DNA of 23,784 nucleotides from Candidatus Poseidoniaceae archaeon (GCA_028822955.1 JAPKCL010000017.1:1-23784); one strand, 5' to 3'. Positions 8,651 through 16,859 are shown, counted from the first letter of the stretch. A program made the numbers and translations. Notes: generated from the sequence alone by a model not told the origin.

Positions 8651-9862
8651 ATGCCAGCATCATTGCTCAGCCTTGCGGACATCGAAGTCCGCCGTGGCAT
8701 GGGCGTGGTCTTGAGTGGCTTCAATCTTGAAGTCGCTTCGAAAGATGTTGTTGTCCTCCATGGAAAAAACGGCGCAGGCAAATCCACCGTCATCGAAAGT
8801 TGTGCTCGATTACTGCCTTTGGAAAAAGGCTCAATACACCACCATGGCTCGCTCGTTGTCGATTCGGAAGGACGTAGATCTCTTGCGAAAAAACCCTTTG
8901 GACTCACGCTCCAAAGCAATGGCTTACTGGGTGATGAAACCGTTGAAAATCATCTTTCGACTGTCTGTTCATTGTCTGGAATGAAAACGGATTTACTGCC
9001 GCTGCTTGAAGCATATGGACTTGCCCATCGGAGATACGACCGCATCGGGCAACTCTCTGGTGGCCAGGCTCGAAAAGTAGCGGTTTTAGCCGGTCTTTTA
9101 CCAGCCATGCTTTCCCCGGAACCTCGCTTGGTTTTGCTCGACGAACCTGCTACCGGTTTAGATGACAGTGCACTTGCAACATTGAGTTCAGATATCGGCC
9201 AATTACGTGAAGCAGGTCATGCTTTTGTCATCGCCTCACACCATCCTGAAATGATGAAATGTGCAACACGGTTGCATAATTTAGAATCTGAAACACATCA
9301 AGAACAATCGAAGGTGCAGGCTTGGCAGGCTATCGGCGTGGAAGAGAACATCAGTTTACTCACAACACGAACGGGGCACCGTTATCTTCGTTCAACTCGC
9401 GCTGGTTTAGCCCGTAACGGGCTGACTGCATTGCTCGTACTTGGCTCTCTGCTGGCGTTTATTGACCCGGGAACACTTGAGAGGCCTCTTCTTGTTGGTT
9501 TTGTTCTTGCTGCACCTTTTGCAGCTGGATTAGCAGGTGACCCAGTCGTCTATCTGATGAGAGAACAGCGCGCTGGAGATTGGTGGCGAGCGCATGTCAA
9601 TCGATTGCCTACCGCAGATTTCTTACCCCCCATTCTTGGATTTGTGATCACTGGACTTGGAACTATTCTGTTTCTTGATGCTTTGAGTTGGAAACTGTCA
9701 CTGGTCGGTGCTGGTGTACTTTGGGTGACTTTACTTTGTGTTCGATTCATTGAATTAAGCACCTTGAGATTAGCCCGTCCGAACGCAGTTTTCATCAGAC
9801 TGTTACTTCCGATTTTGATTCTTCCTTGGGCATTGGTAGTAGAATATGCAGCAACCTTGTGA
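8651..9862 (+). CDS. ccmA: Heme exporter ABC protein: CcmA ATPase fused to a CcmB-like membrane domain
   Basis: Residues 1-215 (counting from ATG 8651) form an ABC ATPase of the CcmA type: Walker A GKNGAGKST (38-46), signature LSGGQ (135-139), Walker B LVLLDEP (160-166) and an H-loop His in SHHPE. After a short linker, residues 240-403 are hydrophobic with about five or six membrane helices. They include the segment GDPVVYLMREQRAGDWW, which resembles CcmB, where the ATPase and permease are normally separate proteins. In the Ccm system the CcmABCD complex loads heme onto CcmE for c-type cytochromes. An in-frame ATG at 8594 would add 19 residues; I prefer 8651 because the ABC fold begins there and a normal divergent promoter gap is left. 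The CcmB assignment rests on position and hydropathy, and is less certain than the ATPase call. Confidence 0.82.
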   Translation: MPASLLSLADIEVRRGMGVVLSGFNLEVASKDVVVLHGKNGAGKSTVIESCARLLPLEKGSIHHHGSLVVDSEGRRSLAKKPFGLTLQSNGLLGDETVENHLSTVCSLSGMKTDLLPLLEAYGLAHRRYDRIGQLSGGQARKVAVLAGLLPAMLSPEPRLVLLDEPATGLDDSALATLSSDIGQLREAGHAFVIASHHPEMMKCATRLHNLESETHQEQSKVQAWQAIGVEENISLLTTRTGHRYLRSTRAGLARNGLTALLVLGSLLAFIDPGTLERPLLVGFVLAAPFAAGLAGDPVVYLMREQRAGDWWRAHVNRLPTADFLPPILGFVITGLGTILFLDALSWKLSLVGAGVLWVTLLCVRFIELSTLRLARPNAVFIRLLLPILILPWALVVEYAATL

Positions 9863-9901
9863 ACACCCAACTTCAAGAAGGAGTGATGGGGAGTTCTCTC
9901 C

Positions 9902-10606
9902 ATGCGACGCCGAATCCCGGAGGTGTTTCTTGGCATCGGGTTTGTCGGCATCATGTCAACGCTCTTTTTAGGATTAAATTGGGCGCCGAGTGTATCGATT
10001 AATGCTTTTGAATCGCCTGCTGCACAACGGATTTTTTATTGGCATGTTCCAGCAGCGTGGTCTGCCTTTATTGCTTTTGGAGTCTTATTCACTGGCTCTG
10101 CATTGTGGTTTTTCAAACGGAGTCCCTTTGGCTGGCGTTTACATGTCGCAGGAACTGAAGCAGGATTAGCTTGCGGTTTGATGACGGTTTGGTCTGGATG
10201 CGTTTGGGGTGCTGCTGAATGGGGTACGCCTTGGGATTGGACTGATGTCCGTTTGAACACCTTTGGACTCTTGACTCTGCTTGCCTTGTTTTTGGTTCTT
10301 GGGCGTCAAAGTCAACCAGATGGTGTCGAAACCCGAGACACCTTTTCCACTTTTGGATTGTACGGCTTTGCCTTAGTACCCTTGACCTATATCGCAACAA
10401 GAATTTGGCAAATACGCCACCCAGGGCCGGTTATTGGAGCAGGTGACGGTGGTGGCTCATTACAATCGAGCATGGCTCTGGTTCTACTTATCGGAGCATT
10501 GTCGTTCACGATATTTATCATTGGTCATATGATGATTTCAATGCGCATTACCCATCTTGAACAGCGTTTAGAACATGCACAGAAAAGACTTGATGGAGGA
10601 AATTGA
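9902..10606 (+). CDS. ccmC: Cytochrome c maturation protein CcmC (heme handling)
   Basis: This is a 234-residue membrane protein with six likely helices. It carries the tryptophan-rich WWD-type heme motif of CcmC (CVWGAAEWGTPWDWTDVRL, about 100-118) and the two flanking periplasmic-side histidines in FYWHVPAAW (His48) and IWQIRHPG (His173). CcmC presents heme to the chaperone CcmE at the outer face of the membrane. The length is close to bacterial CcmC, and the motif TPWDW is a variant of the usual TWW. The gene follows the CcmA-CcmB-like fusion by 39 bases. A GGGGAG sequence lies 8 bases before the ATG. The charged C-terminal coiled tail (EQRLEHAQKRL) leads into the overlapping leader of ccmD. 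CcmE and CcmF, needed for full c-type cytochrome maturation, are not in the window. Confidence 0.92.
   Translation: MRRRIPEVFLGIGFVGIMSTLFLGLNWAPSVSINAFESPAAQRIFYWHVPAAWSAFIAFGVLFTGSALWFFKRSPFGWRLHVAGTEAGLACGLMTVWSGCVWGAAEWGTPWDWTDVRLNTFGLLTLLALFLVLGRQSQPDGVETRDTFSTFGLYGFALVPLTYIATRIWQIRHPGPVIGAGDGGGSLQSSMALVLLIGALSFTIFIIGHMMISMRITHLEQRLEHAQKRLDGGN
10595..10600 (+). promoter_or_regulatory. Ribosome binding site of ccmD
   Basis: GGAGGA, inside the last codons of ccmC, stands 7 bases before the ATG at 10608. It fixes that codon as the ccmD start rather than an earlier in-frame codon. Confidence 0.65.
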
Positions 10607-10607
10607 A

Positions 10608-10811
10608 ATGGAAGGTACAAATTATCTCACTGTTGCTTATCTCGGAATGATTGCTGCACTTGCCATATGGACATGGACTGTTGTCGTTCGAAGCCGTTCC
10701 ATAGAAGCACGACTCGAAGCAGTTGAGTCAAGCATTGGAATCGACGTGTCGCAAGCTGATGGAATCGCTACACAATCAACTGATGGCGCTCAAGATGATG
10801 CCACAGTTTGA
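10608..10811 (+). CDS. ccmD: CcmD-like small membrane protein
   Basis: This 67-residue protein has one membrane helix (about 6-28, YLTVAYLGMIAALAIWTWTV), then a positive stretch RSRSIEARLEAVE and an acidic polar tail. The Y-x2-A-Y start of the helix and the charged coiled segment after it match CcmD, which stabilises the CcmABC complex and helps release heme-loaded CcmE. Sequence conservation in this family is low, so position counts most: it begins one base after the ccmC stop behind a strong ribosome binding site. The 36-base gap to the next gene contains a small GGGTA/TACCC hairpin. Confidence 0.75.
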   Translation: MEGTNYLTVAYLGMIAALAIWTWTVVVRSRSIEARLEAVESSIGIDVSQADGIATQSTDGAQDDATV

Positions 10812-10847
10812 AGACGGGTACGCTTACCCAGCCGCAAGAGGGATTTG

Positions 10848-11927
10848 ATGAGAGAAGGACTTGGGAGTGAGTTTTGCTTAGTCTGTGGTGCTGAACCACC
10901 TCTTTTTGGCGACCGAATGTGTGAACCTTGTCTTCGAAAGAGAATCAAACTTGTTGAAGTTCCAGAAAACATCCCATGGGTTCGATGTGCCCGTTGTGGC
11001 ATCGTCGAAATTCAAGGGAAATGGGTTCATATCTCTGAAGAAGAAATTTGGAATGAATTGATTCAACGGCATGTGCAATTTCACGTACAAGCCGAAAACA
11101 TTAGCCTTGGTCTTGAAACACGAACAATGTCTGACCGACATACACTCTTGTATCTACAAACCGAAGGTACAATCGAAGGGTTAGCATTTCAAGAAAACCA
11201 CACTATGAGAGCACGTATGGCCAACGGAGTGTGCCTCACCTGTACCCGAAGAGCAGGGAATTACTTCGAAGCAACTGTCCAATTACGTTCAACCGGGCGT
11301 CGTCTTTTAGAAGAGGAATTTACATCACTCCGCGCTACCCTCGACACGGTGATTGAAAACCTCTCAGATGATCCAATGTTCTTCATCACTTCAGAAGGAG
11401 CCGTTACTGGCGGTTACGATGTTGTTCTCGGAAGCAAAGGCCTTGCCCGAACCTGGGGTCGACATCTTGTTTCGAACTATGGTGGCTATCTTACTGAAAC
11501 TAATTCAACCGTTGGGCGCAAGGATGGAATCGATGTCACTCGTTTGACACTCTTGTATCGAAAACCTGGCTATGACATTGGAGATGTGCTTCGATGGAGA
11601 GACCATTACTGGCGTCCGGCCTCTTGGACCAAAGATGGAGCAATTATGTCGAGAATTGACCGCCAAGAGCGAACCGGTGCATCATGGAGAGATTTGGAAT
11701 CTGCAAATGTCATGACTCAAATGAAGGACCAAGTCATTGTCGACATTATCACTGAAGATTCTTCTGTAGCAGAATTCCTTGACCCATCGAATTGGAATAT
11801 GGCCTCTGTTCGGATTGCTTGGGACCACGTTCCCCGTCAGCAACTTCGACTGGCACGTATCGATGGTGAATGGTTAGCACTGCACAAACTCGGTTGCGAT
11901 AAACAAAAGCAGGAGGGACCAGTTTGA
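10848..11927 (+). CDS. nmd3: NMD3 family protein (ribosome large-subunit factor)
   Basis: This 359-residue archaeal NMD3 homologue starts with the zinc-binding Cys pairs of the family: CLVC (10, 13), CEPC (25, 28) and CARC (47, 50). A further pair follows in GVCLTCTRRAGNYFEATVQLR, a family-typical segment near residue 130. Eukaryotic NMD3 is the export adaptor of the 60S subunit. Archaea have no nucleus, so the archaeal protein is presumed to act in late 50S assembly or quality control; its exact role is not established. An in-frame TTG precedes the ATG directly (10845), and GAGGG lies just upstream, so either codon may start translation. The stop overlaps the start of the next gene. Its position directly behind ccmABCD is not a functional link that I know of. 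Confidence 0.93.
   Translation: MREGLGSEFCLVCGAEPPLFGDRMCEPCLRKRIKLVEVPENIPWVRCARCGIVEIQGKWVHISEEEIWNELIQRHVQFHVQAENISLGLETRTMSDRHTLLYLQTEGTIEGLAFQENHTMRARMANGVCLTCTRRAGNYFEATVQLRSTGRRLLEEEFTSLRATLDTVIENLSDDPMFFITSEGAVTGGYDVVLGSKGLARTWGRHLVSNYGGYLTETNSTVGRKDGIDVTRLTLLYRKPGYDIGDVLRWRDHYWRPASWTKDGAIMSRIDRQERTGASWRDLESANVMTQMKDQVIVDIITEDSSVAEFLDPSNWNMASVRIAWDHVPRQQLRLARIDGEWLALHKLGCDKQKQEGPV
11911..11917 (+). promoter_or_regulatory. Strong ribosome binding site before a TTG start
   Basis: AGGAGGG stands 6 bases before TTG at 11924, which overlaps the nmd3 stop as TTGA. The next in-frame ATG (11951) has no comparable site, so the TTG start is preferred. Confidence 0.65.
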
Positions 11928-13057
11928 AAGAGAACACCAAGTCAGATTCAATGGTTGATTCTCCAGAGGCCGAAACAAAGGTCGGGATGGTCGACCTTGC
12001 AAAGGCACTTGATAATGAGGGAATGATTGGATTCACTCGCGCTTTTGTAGATGATTTACAAAAAGGTCTTGCTCATGCAACCCCTGAACATTTCCCTTGG
12101 ATGAAGGACATCGAGAACTCCCAATGGGATGGTATTGTGTGTCTCGGAATGGGTGGTTCAGCAGCTGGTGGAGATTTTGTCTCTGCATTATCAAGTTTCC
12201 ACGGTACGCTTCCAATTGTCATTCAACGCGATTATGTTTTACCTTCATGGTGGAAACCATCATGGCTGATTCTTTCAACATCACACAGCGGAAATACTGA
12301 AGAGGCTGTTGAAGCAACGGAAACGGCTTTGAAAGCAGGAGCAACTGCCATCATCATTTCAACAGGAGGCGTACTTTCGGGTATGCCAGAGTTATATCCA
12401 AATTGCTTTTTGATTCCCTCAGTCCCTGGCCAACCACCACGGACTGCATTTGGGCATATATTCAGTCGCCAACTTGGACTGTTGCGAAGTATCGGAGCCC
12501 TTCCTTCACCTCGTGAAGGGTCAGATGCTGCTATGTTCGAACGTTTGCAAAAAGCCTGCGATGGATTTGATATTCTCAATGACCCCGAAGGCGATGTTGC
12601 CCAGTTAGCACTCTGTATGCTTGAACGTCCGATCGCTTTACTTGGTCCAACAGAATTACAACCAGCGTTAAACCGTTTCAAGAATCAACTCAATGAGAAC
12701 TCAGCTCGATTCGCTCGAATCGGCGTGATTCCCGAAATGAATCACAATGAAAGTGTTGCTTGGGGCGGAGTTGGGTCCGACCAGGATGCTTCTGCTGTTG
12801 AACATGTATTGTTACTTCTGACATGGCAAGGAATGCATAGGCGTGTCAACAAGAGAATGGATTGGATGGTGGCTCATGCTGCTACTGACTATGCTTGGAA
12901 GATTGCAGGCGAAGGTAATTCTCTCCTCGAATCATTACTCCATCTCTGTATTTTGATGGACTGGATTTCACTTGCACTGGCTTTCCTCCACGGAAAAGTT
13001 CCTGCCTCTATTGGACCAATAATGGCACTTAAAGCCCACCTTGAATCTGTTGAATGA
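11924..13057 (+). CDS. Bifunctional phosphoglucose/phosphomannose isomerase, archaeal SIS type
   Basis: This 377-residue cytoplasmic sugar-phosphate isomerase should interconvert glucose-6-, fructose-6- and mannose-6-phosphate. Two SIS domains are visible. The first has GMGGSAAGGD (75-84) and the phosphate loop STSHSGNTEE (118-127), followed by PPRTAFGH (171-178), where the family keeps an active-site Arg. The second contains the catalytic Glu in MNHNESVAWGG. The N-terminal 20 residues are polar and lie outside the fold, so a start at ATG 11951 is possible, but the strong ribosome binding site points to TTG 11924. The one-codon overlap with nmd3 suggests coupled translation. Together with glmS it supplies hexose-phosphate branches used for glycans. 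Confidence 0.9.
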   Translation: MKENTKSDSMVDSPEAETKVGMVDLAKALDNEGMIGFTRAFVDDLQKGLAHATPEHFPWMKDIENSQWDGIVCLGMGGSAAGGDFVSALSSFHGTLPIVIQRDYVLPSWWKPSWLILSTSHSGNTEEAVEATETALKAGATAIIISTGGVLSGMPELYPNCFLIPSVPGQPPRTAFGHIFSRQLGLLRSIGALPSPREGSDAAMFERLQKACDGFDILNDPEGDVAQLALCMLERPIALLGPTELQPALNRFKNQLNENSARFARIGVIPEMNHNESVAWGGVGSDQDASAVEHVLLLLTWQGMHRRVNKRMDWMVAHAATDYAWKIAGEGNSLLESLLHLCILMDWISLALAFLHGKVPASIGPIMALKAHLESVE

Positions 13058-13058
13058 A

Positions 13059-13703
13059 TCAATAAACTCCCCCGACAATCAGTCGTGGGTCAGGGAAATC
13101 AATCATTGCCTGGAGACGTTCTTCTTGTGTGACAACACCTGGTAAATCATATCCATCGGGCGAATGGATTGAGAGTTGGATATGAAGGTGTGGAGGCCAA
13201 CCGCCGTTTTCAGATTCTGCCCCAACAAACGCAAGACGATGACCTGCAGGAAAGGTTTGACCTTTCTTCAAACCGTCGAGACTGTCGAGACGAAGATGAC
13301 CGTGCAAAACCCAAATTGTTTGAGTTTGACTTTGTTGAGACGAACCGACTGCGATTGGCAGAGAAACGTTATGTTCGGTAATAATTGTCGGACCATAGGA
13401 GCCATCTTCACTGTTGATTCCAAATGAGTGTATCTTTCCCTCAGCAAATGCATAGACTTCTGTGCCAATAGGCGCTCCAATATCGAGCCCAACATGATGG
13501 TTACGTTCTCCATCAAACAAGGGTGCCGTATACATCCCAGGTCGGCGCTCATCATACTTCCCAATAGAATATTCATATGGGTTTTTGAAATCGCTTTGAG
13601 GGCCGCGTGAAAAGTCAAAAACCCAATACTCGTCAGGTAATTTCACAACGGGGTGAAAGTCCAACGGTGAGTTGCCCATGCCTCCGTGACTGGGCCCTTT
13701 CAT
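13059..13703 (-). CDS. Stand-alone M23 (LytM-like) metallopeptidase-fold protein
   Basis: The 214-residue product shows the zinc site of the M23 fold: His70 and Asp74 in HHVGLD, and the HxH pair His172/His174 in PPHLHIQL. HGHL (134-137) is the usual strand motif between them. The LDIGAPIGTEVYAFAEGKI segment is the typical beta-core after the first motif. Classical M23 enzymes cut peptidoglycan cross-links, but archaea lack murein and this protein shows no signal peptide or membrane helix. Its target is therefore unknown and may be cytoplasmic. Related M23 domains occur fused to kinase and aminotransferase domains in some proteins, which would fit a non-murein role. The gene is opposite in strand to both neighbours: its stop faces the isomerase stop with one base between, and its start is divergent from the next gene. 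Confidence 0.85.
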   Translation of the reverse strand: MKGPSHGGMGNSPLDFHPVVKLPDEYWVFDFSRGPQSDFKNPYEYSIGKYDERRPGMYTAPLFDGERNHHVGLDIGAPIGTEVYAFAEGKIHSFGINSEDGSYGPTIITEHNVSLPIAVGSSQQSQTQTIWVLHGHLRLDSLDGLKKGQTFPAGHRLAFVGAESENGGWPPHLHIQLSIHSPDGYDLPGVVTQEERLQAMIDFPDPRLIVGGVY

Positions 13704-13706
13704 TTG

Positions 13707-13723
13707 ATTGTTAGCCGAACAAT
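13707..13723. promoter_or_regulatory. Palindrome in the divergent promoter gap
   Basis: ATTGTT-AGCCG-AACAAT is a perfect 6-bp inverted repeat with a 5-base centre. It lies in the 47-base gap between the divergent M23 and GT-C genes, and its spacing fits a dimeric regulator. No TATA element is obvious nearby. Confidence 0.3.
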
Positions 13724-13750
13724 GAAAACCTAAGCACTGAAGTTGAAGTT

Positions 13751-16075
13751 ATGTTTCTCACAGCGGCCCTTCTGCTGTTGGTAACATTTGTCCCAGGATA
13801 TGCGCTTTGCAAAGTATTGGATGCAAGTGCTGACCGTATGAGGAAAATTGCATTATCACCTGCACTTGGATTGCTGCTTGCCTACGGCCTTGCAGGAGTA
13901 TTGGTGTTGACTGGATTATGGACATGGCAACTCATGACAGCATTACTCTTACTTCTCAATGTGATAGCCATTTCGCGGATCCGTCGTCGATTGGAAGCAG
14001 GTAAGGTGTTAAGTTCATGGCAAAAATTGGAGCGAGCCATGCATGGTGAAGTCTACGGAACTCCAGAAGAAAGTATCAGTGATGAAGTCGCTGCACAACG
14101 TTGGATACAAAATCAACGTAAGACTTGGATGCTGGCACTTGGTGCGGGAGTCGTCGTGAGTTGTTTGGCTCTACCCGTGTTACAAGAGATTCCGTTTGGA
14201 GTCGATTGGATTGGATTCTCAACCCTCACCAATCAAATTGCTACTGTTGGAAATCTTTCACTTTCTGGCACCAACAGTGGTTTTTGGACTTATCCACCGG
14301 CCTATCCATCTCTTGCTGCATGGATTCAAGAAACACTCAACATCTCTCCTGCAAAAGCAGTCTTTGAACTTGGACACTACAGTTTGTTCGCTCTTGTTCT
14401 TGGTGTGGGTGGAGCGATGGACCGTCATGGTGCAGGGGCTCAAGGAGTTCTGGCAATGGGTCTTGGGGCTGGTCTTTTTGCGAAGACTTTTGATTCAGGA
14501 TATCCTTCAGTTGCCAGCCAACTCGGCCTAGTCGTAGGATTGCTAGTATTGCTTCGTCCGACATCAACACGAGGAAAGCACCACACGACAGGATTCATCC
14601 TTGCCTTTTTCAGCGTATTATTGATTCATCCAACAGGGGCGATTTACTTGGGCATGCTCATGTTTGCTCACCTCATCATTGGTCTGAGCCTCGATGAAAA
14701 GTACGGTAAGAATATCAAAAAATTACTTTTGGCAAGTTCGATTCTATTGACAACTGCTGGCATCATTGCTCTGTTGATTTTGGCACCAAGAATGCTCGAC
14801 AGTGCAGTATTTGCAGAATACGGTTGGCAAGGTGGACGGCCGATGTTCACGTATAATGGAATCCTCTTGGTCTTGGGGTTAATCGGAGCATGGAAAATGC
14901 GGCAGAGCATCGAAGGACGGTTACTTGCGGTTTGGTTTACGGGATTATGGGTCCTCACCGGTATTCATTTGATTGATGGTTTACAACAAATCCCCGTACT
15001 TTCATTACTCTCATATGTATTGTATTCAATGGGATTACATGCCTTCCATATACCTTTAGCAGCCCTTGTTGCTCTTTGGTGGAGTGAATCGACGTGTCTG
15101 ACTTCTTTAGACGAGCGACGGAGTTTACTCACAATCGGCTGGGACCCACATCCGCACAGGTACGTCGCTACAGGACTCTCTGTTCTCATCTTGGTTGGAA
15201 CTCTTTTTGGAAATGCTGTTCTGTTTCAAGTTGCTCAGCATGAAGAATTGCATGCAACGACTCTTGGAGACAGAGAAATACATGAAGCATTAGCCGATTT
15301 ACCAGAAGGAAGCATTGTGTACACAGAGAATGCACAATGGGGATATGTGTACGCAACTCCTCCCAATGTAGCAACGACGAGTATACCGACACTCGGACTT
15401 TTGCATGTGGAAAAGAGTATTCAATCGGCAGCAACAACTGCTGTGTACTCCGACATTGCTTCAAAGATTCAAACGCTCGACATCACTCACGCTATTTCTT
15501 CACCCTTGGGCACAATCGGTTGGACTTTGGCACAATCGGCATACTGGGAGCCTCTTATTGAACGCCAAGGCAGTGTACTCTGGGCATTTGACACCACAGG
15601 TTCGGCGAGTCAATCACACTTTTTGAAAGTAGATTCATCGACATGCGATGATCCGTGTTCGATGCGAAACGACCCTTGGAACGATTATCGCTTCCGCGAC
15701 ACACTACAACTCGGAAACCAGCGAGCATTCATCCCAGAAGGCAGCGATTCAGTTGTTTCATTCTCCTCAATCGATGCATTTGACGGTGATGGAAAGGCGT
15801 GCCTTATGTTTGAGGCAAAAGGCAAAGTCAGTGAAGTTCAGTTGACCTTCCGAACGCAAACCAATGAAACATCGCTTCGTTCGTCATATGCTGCAGGCTG
15901 GCATTCTCTTTGTTTTGAACAACAATATATTGATTCCACCTCGGACTTAAAGATCGATTGGTCAGATGACGAAAGTGGAAATCGGTGGCTCAATCCTCTC
16001 GGACTTTCAGGTCGGGGAGATGCTCTTCTCGATTCGACTGGAATCACTCTTCATTGGTTTGAAATACAACATTAA
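13751..16075 (+). CDS. GT-C type integral membrane glycosyltransferase-like protein
   Basis: The 774-residue protein has about a dozen membrane helices in residues 1-495 and a roughly 280-residue soluble C-terminal domain. The N-terminus (FVPGYALCKVLD) is common in archaeal membrane glycosyltransferases. After a cytoplasmic loop (75-125), the first long outer loop carries an Asp (GVDWIGFSTLT, near 151) and the sequence TYPPAYPSLAAW (180-191). This is the GT-C arrangement of a catalytic Asp and a YPP motif that bind polyprenyl-phosphate sugars. The soluble part starts with LADLPEGSIVYTENAQWGYVYA and ends in beta-rich sequence, presumably on the outer face. It probably transfers a sugar from a lipid carrier to a surface protein or lipid. 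The next gene encodes a likely maker of such carriers, which supports the call. The exact family and acceptor are not known. Confidence 0.75.
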   Translation: MFLTAALLLLVTFVPGYALCKVLDASADRMRKIALSPALGLLLAYGLAGVLVLTGLWTWQLMTALLLLLNVIAISRIRRRLEAGKVLSSWQKLERAMHGEVYGTPEESISDEVAAQRWIQNQRKTWMLALGAGVVVSCLALPVLQEIPFGVDWIGFSTLTNQIATVGNLSLSGTNSGFWTYPPAYPSLAAWIQETLNISPAKAVFELGHYSLFALVLGVGGAMDRHGAGAQGVLAMGLGAGLFAKTFDSGYPSVASQLGLVVGLLVLLRPTSTRGKHHTTGFILAFFSVLLIHPTGAIYLGMLMFAHLIIGLSLDEKYGKNIKKLLLASSILLTTAGIIALLILAPRMLDSAVFAEYGWQGGRPMFTYNGILLVLGLIGAWKMRQSIEGRLLAVWFTGLWVLTGIHLIDGLQQIPVLSLLSYVLYSMGLHAFHIPLAALVALWWSESTCLTSLDERRSLLTIGWDPHPHRYVATGLSVLILVGTLFGNAVLFQVAQHEELHATTLGDREIHEALADLPEGSIVYTENAQWGYVYATPPNVATTSIPTLGLLHVEKSIQSAATTAVYSDIASKIQTLDITHAISSPLGTIGWTLAQSAYWEPLIERQGSVLWAFDTTGSASQSHFLKVDSSTCDDPCSMRNDPWNDYRFRDTLQLGNQRAFIPEGSDSVVSFSSIDAFDGDGKACLMFEAKGKVSEVQLTFRTQTNETSLRSSYAAGWHSLCFEQQYIDSTSDLKIDWSDDESGNRWLNPLGLSGRGDALLDSTGITLHWFEIQH

Positions 16076-16124
16076 CGCATAAATCGTGCGAAGTCATCAA
16101 AGCCAAACATGGGCTGGTAGAGAT

Positions 16125-16859
16125 ATGAAGCGAGTCATGATTCTGCTTCCCACCTTGGATGAGGCACAAGGTTTGGCTCAAATTCTACCACGAATACCAG
16201 TGGAACAACTTTCCAAAAAAGGTTGGGAAATTGAAATCTTAGTCATCGATGGCGGAAGTGAAGATAACTCGAAAGAGATTGCATTATCGCATGGATGTAT
16301 GTTCATGCTTCAACAGGGAAAAGGGAAGGGTGCAGCAATGCGACTCGGATTTCATCTCTTTCTCAAATCAAAATGCGATAGTTTGGTGATGTTTGACCCG
16401 GATGGTACCTACCATCCAGAAGAGATGCTCAAACTCCTTTCGAAACTGAACCATGCTGATGTTGTCGTTGGCGACAGGTTGCGTGGGGCCATGGACCCTG
16501 ATGCAATGACGCGAACGAACTATTTTGGAAATCATATGCTCACATGGATTGCAGTAGCCCTTTACGGTCTTCCAATGAATGATTTGTGTTCAGGATACTG
16601 GGCCTTTTCACGTCGAGCACTTTCAACCTTCAAACTCAATTCAATGCGCTTTGAAATTGAGGCAGAAATGTACACTTCTTGTGCTGTTGAGCATCTCGGT
16701 GTAGCACATGTGCCGATCAGTTACAGTAAACGGTTGGGCGAAGCAAAATTAGGTTCGGTCAAAGATGGATGGAACATTTTTCGGAAATTACTGGTTCGAC
16801 GAATTTTCACGACTCCTCATGAAGGACGTTTGGGTGAAGGGAACTTAACGGTTCGATGA
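16125..16859 (+). CDS. Family 2 glycosyltransferase, polyprenyl-phosphate sugar synthase-like
   Basis: This is a 244-residue soluble GT-A enzyme that resembles dolichyl-phosphate mannose/glucose synthases. It begins MILLPTLDEAQG, has VIDGGSEDNS in the nucleotide-binding part, and carries the metal-binding DPD at 91-93 (FDPDGTYHPEE). DLCSGYWAFSR at 153-163 and the acceptor-side FEIEAEM follow. No C-terminal membrane helices are present, as in the short Dpm1 type. It would move a sugar from a nucleotide carrier to a polyprenyl phosphate on the inner membrane face, giving the donor used by GT-C enzymes such as the preceding gene. The longest reading starts at GTG 16086; ATG 16125 is preferred because the fold begins at once. 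The sugar cannot be read from the sequence. Confidence 0.87.
   Translation: MKRVMILLPTLDEAQGLAQILPRIPVEQLSKKGWEIEILVIDGGSEDNSKEIALSHGCMFMLQQGKGKGAAMRLGFHLFLKSKCDSLVMFDPDGTYHPEEMLKLLSKLNHADVVVGDRLRGAMDPDAMTRTNYFGNHMLTWIAVALYGLPMNDLCSGYWAFSRRALSTFKLNSMRFEIEAEMYTSCAVEHLGVAHVPISYSKRLGEAKLGSVKDGWNIFRKLLVRRIFTTPHEGRLGEGNLTVR

Noticed and set aside
10816..10829. GGGTA/TACCC hairpin between ccmD and nmd3
   Set aside because: The stem is only 5 bp with no T-run, so I do not call it a terminator.
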